Below, in pieces: positions 7,662-15,260 of a stretch of DNA of 64,000 nucleotides. This stretch comes from JALZEG01 sp046263255 (lineage in GTDB: Bacteria; Actinomycetota; CADDZG01; WHSQ01). A program made the translations under genes and the position numbers. Location of the stretch: contig JBHELD010000026.1 of the NCBI GenBank assembly GCA_046263255.1, positions 1 to 64,000 on the forward strand, in the 5' to 3' direction. The stretch's first letter is position 1; each line of letters begins with the position of its first letter. Below the pieces are notes generated by a model. That model had not been told where the DNA came from. It saw only the letters and a program-made list of their open reading frames with translations, and did no database searches.

Positions 7662-10600
7662 CTAATCGCGGCTCACGGTGACCCTGAGCTCGCAGTTCCT
7701 CACGACGTCTCTTCCGCGTCCTCCCGCGCACCCGTCGCGGCCCGCGCCGGCGTTGAGCCGGTCGTTGCCGCCCCGGCCGAGAAGGGTGTCTCCGCCGGCG
7801 GCGCCGGCGATCAGGTCGTCGCCGCGGCCTCCGCTCAGGAAGTCCGGTCCGCCGCCTCCGCGCATCGTGTCGTCGCCGCGCCCGCCGCGGATGAAGTCGG
7901 AACCGTCCGACCCCTTCAGGAAGTCGCGGCCGCCGCCGCCCTGGAGCGTGTCCCTGCCGGAGCCCGCGGCGACGAAGTCGTTGCCGCCGTGGCCCAGGAT
8001 GAGATCGTTCCCTCCGCCGCCGGCGATCTCGTCGTTGCCGTTGAACCCACAGATGACGTCGTCACCGGGGGTCCCGATCAAGTCGTCGGGGCCTTCGGTG
8101 CCGTAGATCGTGCAGAAGTCGGGGCCCCAGTGCTTTACGGCCGAGTCGGTGCAGTCGCCGCCCGTCGCGCATGCCGCCGCGGTCACCGTGACGATCTGGT
8201 CGCCCCTCTCGTCCGACGTCACGACCGCCTCCGCCTGTCCCCCGGCGTCGCTCGTCACCTCGGTCGAGGAGAACCCGCCTGCGCCGGACGTGGACCAGGA
8301 GAGCGTTATGCCTGCGACCGGATTGCCGGCCTGGTCCCGCACCGTCGCGAGGTACGCGTGCGGCGTGCCGGGGGCGTTCCACGCCTCTTCGGGATCCAGC
8401 GTCACCGAGAACGGCGTCGCCTGCGTCCACGTCAGCGTCACGCCGTCCGCGCAGACACCGGCCGGAGCTCCGCCCGGATCGTTCGCCGCGCGGTCGCACT
8501 CGTCGACCTCCCCGGGCTCGGCGCCGGTGACGTCGTCGGTGATCGTGCCGGTGACCGTCTGCGACCCCGGCTGAAGCGACGTCACCGTCACCTGAGCCCG
8601 TCCCTGCGCGTCCGTCGTCACGGCGGTTGCGCTCGTCAGCTCGCCGGGACCGCTCTCGGTGAACGTCACGCCCTCCCCGCCGATGGTCTCGCCGAAGCGG
8701 TCGCGGACGACGCACAAGACCGTCTGGGTGACGCCGGTCCTGTTCGTCGCCGTCTCCGGCTCGCAGTCGATCGAGCGGCCCTGCGGCACGACCCACGTCT
8801 TGGTCGCGGTCGCGCCGGGCTCGTTGGCGTCGCGGTCGTCGTTGTCGGTCGTCTCGTAGAACGCCGTGACCGTCACGTCCCCGGTCCCGTCGGAGCCGTT
8901 CGCCGCCGCCACCGAGACGCCGGCGGTGATCTGGCCCGATGCGTTCGTGGGATCGGTGGTCTCCCCGCCCGCGGTCCCGGGGTTGTCGGGCGTCTCGCCC
9001 GGGGGACGCAGGTCGCCGTCGTCGACGTCGACCGCCGTCGTGTTCGGTCCCGTGGACGGGATGCAGAAGCCCACTATCGGCTCGTTGTTCGCGACGTTGT
9101 CGCCCGCGCGGGCGTGCCGCTGCTCGACGTCGAGCCGGACGCCGGCGACGGGGTTGCCGGCGGCGTCGACGACGGTAAACGTGAACCCGTTGCACGACCC
9201 GACGGACGCGGAATCGGCCGCCGGCGAGACCGTGATCGAAGCCGGGGGCCCGACCCACGTCTTGTTCACGACGTCGGTGTCGTCGGGCTCGGCCGTCGCG
9301 CCCGGCGTCGCCGCCTCGTCACGTGCCTCGGCGGTGTCCGCGTCGTTCGTCGCGTTGCTGTTGTCGGCGTCGATCCACGCACGGTACGAGGTGGTCCCGG
9401 GGTTGTTCGTGGCTCCGGTCCCGCCGGGGCCGTGCGTGAACGTGCAGGCTCCGCTCGCGTTCGTGGTGCAGGTGAAGTCGGGGACGAGCGGCGTGTTCGT
9501 GCCGTCGGGGTCACCGGGCCCCGTCGCCTCGACGTCGACGTTCACGTTAGGCGACGCCGCGCCGAAGCTGTTCGTGACCGTGCACGTGACGGTGTGCGCC
9601 GTCCCCGCCGGGTTCGAGTCCAGCTCGGGAATGCAGTCGATCCGTGAGGGCGCGTTCGGGTTCAGCCACACCTTCTGCACGACGTCCACGTCGTCGTTCC
9701 TGGGTGCCGGCGCGTCGGGCGAGCCCGCGGCGTCGTCGGCGTCGCCGAGGCCTTCGCCTCCGCACGTCCCGTTCGTGTTGTTGTTGAGCATGGCGGGGGC
9801 TGCATTCGTCCACACGCAGATCAGGTCGGTCCCCGCGGTGTTGGTCTGGCTGTAGGTGATCGAGCACGTCACCGCATTGACGGTCGTGCACGTGCGGTCC
9901 GGGGTTGCGGTCGTGTTCCCGGCGTCGTTTGCGGGATCGCTGGGCGAGCCGGCGAAGAACTCGAAGCGAACGGTCGTGTCGCCCTGGAACGGGTCGCCGA
10001 ACTGGTCGTACACCGTCGCGGTGATCGTGTGGGTCTCGCCGAGGTTGTTCGTATCGGTCTCCGGCTCGGCGTCTACGCCGCCGGTCGCGGCCGTCCGCGT
10101 CTCCCACGTCTTGTTGACCGCGTCCGCCGCGTCGTTCGGCTGATCGGACCCGTCGGCCGCGGCACCCTCGTCCACGGCCTCGCTCCCGCACGCCGCCTGC
10201 CCTTCCGCGGCGGTCCCGATCCAGAAGCAGATGGTCGCGGTTCCCGTCGCGCCTTCGACCTGCGTGACCGTCAGCGGGCAGTGCCCGTCGGTCCCCGTGT
10301 TGCAGCTGTAGTCGGGAGAGTCGAAGGACGCACCGTTGGTCGCGTCGGGATCGTTGGGCCCCACGATCACCTCCGCCCGGACGAACGTCCCCGTGAGGAT
10401 CGGGTTGCCTGCCGCGTCGGTGACCCGGCACGTGTACATCTCGTTGCTCGCGGCTCCGCTCAGCGACGGGTTCGTCTCGTGCTCGGTGTCGGGCGGGGTC
10501 GCGTCGTCGCAGTCGACCCGCGACGCGGCCCCCGCGCTCCACGTCTTGGCGACGACGTCCGTGTTGTCGGCGTCGTCGCCGGCCTGCGTCTCCCCGAGGT

Positions 10601-11057
10601 CCGCCTCGGTCACGCCGCCCTGCGCAGGCGTGAGGCCGTCGTGGTCGATCCATCCGCGGATCGTGCCGGTCCCCGGCGTCGTCGCGGAGTAGGTAACCGT
10701 GCAGCTCGACTGGTTGACGCCCACGTTGCAGGTGAGGTCGGGGGTGTCGGGGGTGTTGCCGTCGGGGTCGCCGGGGCCGGTGATCTCGAAGTCGATGTTG
10801 ACGGGCCCTCCGCCTCCGCCGCCGCTGTTCGGCGTCACCGGGGCGCCGGTGCAACCCGCCGAGATCACCCGCAGCGTCGCGGTGATCTCGTGAGTCGCCC
10901 CGGCGGCGTTCGTGGCCGTCTCCGGCGCAAGGTCCAGGCACGCGTTCGGATGGTTCGCGCCGGCGGACCCTGCCAGCGGCACCAGCAGCGCCACGACCAC
11001 GGCGGTCGCCGCACACAACGCAGCCGGACGCGTCCGGCTGCCACGACTGAAGAGCAT
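7662..11057 (-). CDS. Giant exported Ig-like protein with C-terminal RTX calcium-binding repeats
   Basis: 1131 residues from an ATG at 11055-11057 behind GGGAGGT; upstream codons in frame lack a ribosome site. The signal peptide (about 1-36) ends near GSAGA. Five or six Ig-like (Big_1-type) modules follow, each opening with a phrase like CxPETxTNxxGxTH and closing on KTW or KVW after an acidic DxxDVV stretch. Residues about 986-1126 carry hemolysin-type RTX nonapeptides (GGGGNDLILG, GGRGDDTMRG and others), which fold into a calcium-filled beta-roll after export. Most known RTX proteins use type I secretion; here a Sec signal is present instead. There is no catalytic domain or sortase site. 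Probable calcium-stabilised adhesin or matrix protein. Confidence 0.9.
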   Translation of the reverse strand: MLFSRGSRTRPAALCAATAVVVALLVPLAGSAGANHPNACLDLAPETATNAAGATHEITATLRVISAGCTGAPVTPNSGGGGGGPVNIDFEITGPGDPDGNTPDTPDLTCNVGVNQSSCTVTYSATTPGTGTIRGWIDHDGLTPAQGGVTEADLGETQAGDDADNTDVVAKTWSAGAASRVDCDDATPPDTEHETNPSLSGAASNEMYTCRVTDAAGNPILTGTFVRAEVIVGPNDPDATNGASFDSPDYSCNTGTDGHCPLTVTQVEGATGTATICFWIGTAAEGQAACGSEAVDEGAAADGSDQPNDAADAVNKTWETRTAATGGVDAEPETDTNNLGETHTITATVYDQFGDPFQGDTTVRFEFFAGSPSDPANDAGNTTATPDRTCTTVNAVTCSITYSQTNTAGTDLICVWTNAAPAMLNNNTNGTCGGEGLGDADDAAGSPDAPAPRNDDVDVVQKVWLNPNAPSRIDCIPELDSNPAGTAHTVTCTVTNSFGAASPNVNVDVEATGPGDPDGTNTPLVPDFTCTTNASGACTFTHGPGGTGATNNPGTTSYRAWIDADNSNATNDADTAEARDEAATPGATAEPDDTDVVNKTWVGPPASITVSPAADSASVGSCNGFTFTVVDAAGNPVAGVRLDVEQRHARAGDNVANNEPIVGFCIPSTGPNTTAVDVDDGDLRPPGETPDNPGTAGGETTDPTNASGQITAGVSVAAANGSDGTGDVTVTAFYETTDNDDRDANEPGATATKTWVVPQGRSIDCEPETATNRTGVTQTVLCVVRDRFGETIGGEGVTFTESGPGELTSATAVTTDAQGRAQVTVTSLQPGSQTVTGTITDDVTGAEPGEVDECDRAANDPGGAPAGVCADGVTLTWTQATPFSVTLDPEEAWNAPGTPHAYLATVRDQAGNPVAGITLSWSTSGAGGFSSTEVTSDAGGQAEAVVTSDERGDQIVTVTAAACATGGDCTDSAVKHWGPDFCTIYGTEGPDDLIGTPGDDVICGFNGNDEIAGGGGNDLILGHGGNDFVAAGSGRDTLQGGGGRDFLKGSDGSDFIRGGRGDDTMRGGGGPDFLSGGRGDDLIAGAAGGDTLLGRGGNDRLNAGAGRDGCAGGRGRDVVRNCELRVTVSRD

Positions 11058-11198
11058 CGGCACCTCCCAAAAGCGGCCGGGTGCGTCCCGGCTCGTCCCC
11101 GTCACAGACGCTGCTTGGTCTGCCAATGGTTGCATGGAAGTCTGACCGAAATCGGTGTTCTTGTCTTCAGGGTTCCACCAACTCCTCCGGACGCGACG

Positions 11199-11225
11199 GC
11201 GGCCCCCGGTGGCACCGGGGGCCGC
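11199..11225 (-). terminator. Terminator-like palindrome after the 11241-15206 gene
   Basis: Thirteen-base perfect inverted repeat GCGGCCCCCGGTG / CACCGGGGGCCGC around one base (a loop of about five in practice), 15 bases past the stop. No T-tract follows. Confidence 0.55.
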
Positions 11226-11240
11226 TTAGAAAACCTCGTG

Positions 11241-14200
11241 CTACCGGCCTCGGACCCTGACGACCTTGGGCCGGGACTTCCCTGCGAGGAACTCCTCGGC
11301 CTGTTTCGGCCATCTCGCCTGGAAGACCGAGTCGTCGCGGACCCTCCGCCTGAAGCCCTTCGTGCACCGGTCGTTCGTTCGCTTCGCGCCGACCTTGCCG
11401 AACTCTCCCTCGATCGCCCGGAACAGCAGCACGCGGTCGCGGGCGGTGGCCGGGCACGGAGCGGTCACGACCGTGAAGCGCACCCGCTTCCCCCTGCGCA
11501 CGTTCGTGTCGGACAGCTTCAGCGAGACCTTCACCCTCACGAGCACCGGCTCCGCGTCGGAGGTCGCGGCCTCGCACTGTGCGACCTCCTCGACCTCGGC
11601 GACGTAGTTGGCGCTGACGTCGGCCCGGAAGCTGTGGCTGTACGCGCCGCTCGAGTCCGTCTGCTCCGTCGCGAACAGCTCGAATTCGTCCCGGCCGCCG
11701 ACGACGTCGCGGAGGATGTCGACCTCCACGAAATCGGTGCAGGCCGCGGGCGCGCCCTCGTCGGACTCCACCGTCCCGCCGAGCGTCACGTTCTTGCCGA
11801 AGACGATCCGGTTCTTCTGCGCCTCGATGCTCACGTCACGGGCGAACTGTGCAGGCGACGTCGTCGTCGGCGTCCAGGTCTTCGTGACGGAGTCGGAGCA
11901 CGCGCCCGCCGGCGCGCCCGACGGGTCTCCCGCCGCCCGGTCGCATTCGTCCGCCTCGCCGGGCTCTGCGCCCTGGAGGTCGTCGTCGAGCGTCGCGGTG
12001 ATCGTCTGCGTGCCGCCCTGCGACGAGCTCGTCACCGCCACGACCTCGCCGTTCGCGTTCGTCCTCGAGCCCCGCGACGTGAAGTCCCCGGGCCCGTCCT
12101 CGGTCCACGTCACGGCTTCGCCCTCGACCGGCTCGCCGAAGCGGTCCCGGACGGTGCAGGTGACCGTGTGCTGCGTGTTGACCGGGTTCGTCGCGGTCTC
12201 CGGCTGACAGGCGATCGTCCGCGGCTGGGCCGTGAACCACGTCTTCGTCGAAGAGTCCTGCGGCTCGCCCGCCTCGGGATCGGCGTCGTCGTCGGTCTCG
12301 AAGAAGGCGGTTACGACGACGTTGCCGGTGCCGTCGGAGTCGTTGGCGGGCGACACCGTGATGCCGATCGTCACGCGCCCCTGCGCGTCGGTCGGCGAGA
12401 GCGTCTCACCGCCGGCTGTGCCGCGGTTGTCCGGGCTCTCGTCCGGCGGGTCGAGGTCTCCCTGCGTCTGGTCGACCGCCGACGGGTTCGGGCCGTCCGC
12501 GGCGCGCGGCGTGCAGAAGCCCACCGCCGGCTCGTCGTTGCTCGTCTGGTTGTTCGCCCGCTCGTGGCGCTGCTCGACGTCGACGAGGACGCCCTGCACC
12601 GGCTGGTTGTCGCCCGTCACGGTGATCGTGAACGCGTTACAGGTGCCGACCGACGCCTGGTCGGACTCGGGCGCCATCGACAGCGCGGTCGGCGTGCGGG
12701 TCCAGGTCTTCTCGACCACGTCGGTCTCGTCGGACTCCGGGACCGCGCCGGGCTCGGTCGCTTCGTTGCGGCCCTCGGAGACGTCCGCCTCCGGCGTCGC
12801 GTTGCTCGTGTCGGCGTCGACCCACGCGCGGTATCTGGTGACGCCCTGCGCGCCGGTCCCGCCGGGGCCGTGGGTGAACGAGCAGGTGCCGTTGAAGTCG
12901 GTCGTGCAGGTGAAGTCGGGGTCGGTCAGGTTCTCGTTGCCGTCGGGGTTGTTGGCTCCCGTCGCCTCGACGTCGATGTTGACGCCGGACGCGGACGCTC
13001 CCGAGGGAGCAGCCGCGCGGCAGGTTACGGTGTGGGCCGTGCCCGTGGGGTTGCCGTCCTGCTCGGGGTCGCAGTCGAGCGGCGCCCGCACCCACGTCTT
13101 CTCCACGACGTCGGTCTCGTCGGCCTCGGGGCGCTGCCCCGGCTGCTGGAACTCGTCCCGGCCCTCGGTCGTGTCGGCCTCCGGCGTCGCGTCGTTGCCC
13201 GAGTCGATCCAGGCCCGATACAACGTCGTCCCCGTGTCGTTCGTGTTCCCGGTGCCGCCCGGCCCGTGGGTGAGCGTGCACGTCCCGCCGCTGCCGGTCA
13301 CGCACGTGAAGTCCGGGGATCCGGGCGAGTTCTGGCCGTCGGGGTCGTTCGCCCCGGTCGCCTCGGCATGGATCCGGACGCCCGCCGGGCCGCTGGGAGA
13401 CGGGCTCGGCGAGGCGGTGCCCGGGTTGACCCGGCACAGGATCGTGTGGCTGGTCCGCACCGGGTTCGAGTCGCTCTCCGGCTCGCAGTTCAACGTCGGC
13501 GTCGGAGACGGTGACGGGCTCGCAGTCGTCGCGGTCGCCGTGGGCGATGGCGACGACGGAGAGCTCGCCGACGGCGACGCGCTCGGTGACGGGCTGCCGT
13601 CGGACGGGCTGGGCGGCGACGTCGGGCTCGGCGCCGTCCATTGCAGCGTCTCGACGTCGCGCGGGTCCACAGTCGGGTCGTTCTGCCCCTGAGCGTTCTG
13701 CGTGTCATCGACGTCGTCGTCGTCCTCGTCGGCCCACGCCTCTACCACCGTCTGACCGAACGCGGGCGACCGCAGGGCGAACGTGAACTCGCCGGCGACG
13801 TCCGTGCCCTCCGTGGGAAGCGTCTCGATGTGCTTCACGTCGTCGCCGACCATCGTGTGCTCCGCCTGCTGGCGCGACGAGCCCGAGTTGGTACGGCAGT
13901 CGAATGCGGGCTCGGTCGCATGGTGGCCGCCCTGGTCCGCCGCCTTGAACGCGTCGGTGTCGGTCGTCTCGGCGAACTGCAGGCCGTCCGTCGGCCCCGT
14001 GGCGTGGACGTCGACGTTGGCACGCCAGATCACGCGGTCGAACTGGTCGACGACCCGCGCGGTCATCTCGTGACAGGAGTTGCGCGTCGCGTTCGTCGAG
14101 CTCGTGGTAAGTGTCAGACCCGAGGGGTCGGCCCGGTACGACTGCGCGATCCGGTGGGCGTCGCCGGACTCGGTGCGCTGGGACGCGGGCGTGCACAGCG

Positions 14201-15206
14201 GCGCCGTGCAGACACCGCCGGGGGCCGTACCCTGCTGTGGGACGTCCTCGACGGTCACCGCGGAGACCGCCGTGATGCTCGTCGGCGACAGCGTCGGGTC
14301 GATCGTGCAGCCGACGCGCTTATAGCGCTGGGTGAAGAAGACCGTCTGCTGGTTGCGGCATTCCGTCCACGCGGCCTCGGTCCCCGGCGGCGACGTCGAG
14401 TACTTCACGCGCACGTGGTCGGCGCCGTCGCTCGTACGGACCAGCATCGTGAAGCCGGGGTCTCTGCCGCCCCCGGAGGCGTCCGGGTCGTAGATGCCGA
14501 TGGCGCCGGGGTTGGGCGGGTCGATGATCTCGACCGTCTCCCTGTTCCTGTCGACGTTGACGGTCTCCTCGTCCGAGTCGATCGGCTGCGCCGCGGTGGC
14601 GCTCGGCGAGGGGCTGGGCGACGGCGTCGGCGACGGGCTCAGCGGGCTTCCGGTCTCGGAGGCGGTGGGAGACGCGGACGGATCGGGACTCTGCTCGGCG
14701 GCGGAGAACAGCAGGGCCCTCAGGACGTACCCGTTCGCGTCCCGCACGGGGGCCTGGTTCTGGTCTTCCAGGTTCCAGTAGAACTCGAAGGTGTCGCCGT
14801 TGGGGCCGCCGACCCTCTGCGCCGTCCCGATCGTCCGCGGCGGGTTCGAGCCCTCCTGGATCTCGAAGACGACCATGGCGTCGGGAGGCGGCTGAGACAC
14901 CCACGCGACGAGGTGGTACAGCGCGTCGTTGTCCTGCTTGTTCGAGATCCACTCCGGCGACGCGTACTTCGACGGGTTGAGGAACTCGATCTGGGGGCCC
15001 TGGGGAGGCGCGGGAGTTCCGGGGCTCGTCGTCCCTCCGGTGGTCGTCTCCGTCCGGGTGGGGGAGGTCCCCGGCGGCTGCGCGGACGCGTCGAGAAGGT
15101 TCGTCGACAGCCCCGCGGCCGAGAGCAGGAGGACGCACAGGATGAGCGCGAGGGCTATCCGCGCGATCCCCCGTTGACGGTCGCCGCTTCCCAGACGTTC
15201 AGTCAT
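11241..15206 (-). CDS. Giant exported Ig-like surface protein with Ser/Pro linkers
   Basis: 1321 residues from an ATG. The signal peptide covers about 16-43. An NPSKY-type domain (about 75-165; contains YHLVAWV) is followed by a Ser/Pro linker (169-212), a domain containing ANVDVHATGP, a second Ser/Pro/Thr linker (522-569), and four Ig-like modules (570-1120) ending in KTW motifs with shared phrases such as FTHGPGGTG and YRAWIDSG. The last 200 residues are a beta-sandwich pair (VLVRVKVSLKL, RVLLFRAIEGEFGK) ending in a basic KVVRVRGR. Domain order matches the 15261-17720 protein and parts of the 1-2809 protein, so these are paralogues. No enzymatic site, RTX repeat or sortase signal. Surface structural role inferred. 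Confidence 0.9.
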   Translation of the reverse strand: MTERLGSGDRQRGIARIALALILCVLLLSAAGLSTNLLDASAQPPGTSPTRTETTTGGTTSPGTPAPPQGPQIEFLNPSKYASPEWISNKQDNDALYHLVAWVSQPPPDAMVVFEIQEGSNPPRTIGTAQRVGGPNGDTFEFYWNLEDQNQAPVRDANGYVLRALLFSAAEQSPDPSASPTASETGSPLSPSPTPSPSPSPSATAAQPIDSDEETVNVDRNRETVEIIDPPNPGAIGIYDPDASGGGRDPGFTMLVRTSDGADHVRVKYSTSPPGTEAAWTECRNQQTVFFTQRYKRVGCTIDPTLSPTSITAVSAVTVEDVPQQGTAPGGVCTAPLCTPASQRTESGDAHRIAQSYRADPSGLTLTTSSTNATRNSCHEMTARVVDQFDRVIWRANVDVHATGPTDGLQFAETTDTDAFKAADQGGHHATEPAFDCRTNSGSSRQQAEHTMVGDDVKHIETLPTEGTDVAGEFTFALRSPAFGQTVVEAWADEDDDDVDDTQNAQGQNDPTVDPRDVETLQWTAPSPTSPPSPSDGSPSPSASPSASSPSSPSPTATATTASPSPSPTPTLNCEPESDSNPVRTSHTILCRVNPGTASPSPSPSGPAGVRIHAEATGANDPDGQNSPGSPDFTCVTGSGGTCTLTHGPGGTGNTNDTGTTLYRAWIDSGNDATPEADTTEGRDEFQQPGQRPEADETDVVEKTWVRAPLDCDPEQDGNPTGTAHTVTCRAAAPSGASASGVNIDVEATGANNPDGNENLTDPDFTCTTDFNGTCSFTHGPGGTGAQGVTRYRAWVDADTSNATPEADVSEGRNEATEPGAVPESDETDVVEKTWTRTPTALSMAPESDQASVGTCNAFTITVTGDNQPVQGVLVDVEQRHERANNQTSNDEPAVGFCTPRAADGPNPSAVDQTQGDLDPPDESPDNRGTAGGETLSPTDAQGRVTIGITVSPANDSDGTGNVVVTAFFETDDDADPEAGEPQDSSTKTWFTAQPRTIACQPETATNPVNTQHTVTCTVRDRFGEPVEGEAVTWTEDGPGDFTSRGSRTNANGEVVAVTSSSQGGTQTITATLDDDLQGAEPGEADECDRAAGDPSGAPAGACSDSVTKTWTPTTTSPAQFARDVSIEAQKNRIVFGKNVTLGGTVESDEGAPAACTDFVEVDILRDVVGGRDEFELFATEQTDSSGAYSHSFRADVSANYVAEVEEVAQCEAATSDAEPVLVRVKVSLKLSDTNVRRGKRVRFTVVTAPCPATARDRVLLFRAIEGEFGKVGAKRTNDRCTKGFRRRVRDDSVFQARWPKQAEEFLAGKSRPKVVRVRGR

Positions 15207-15260
15207 GCCGTTTGCCCCCCCGATGTCACGGCTCCCGCCGTCTGCCTGCCACGTCGCACT

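Noticed and set aside
10029..13514. Very long plus-strand open frame opposite the Ig-like genes
   Set aside because: It is Arg/Val/Gly-rich, low-complexity and has no ribosome site or domain; it is the shadow of high-GC coding on the other strand. The same applies to 21206-25819 and 242-1222.
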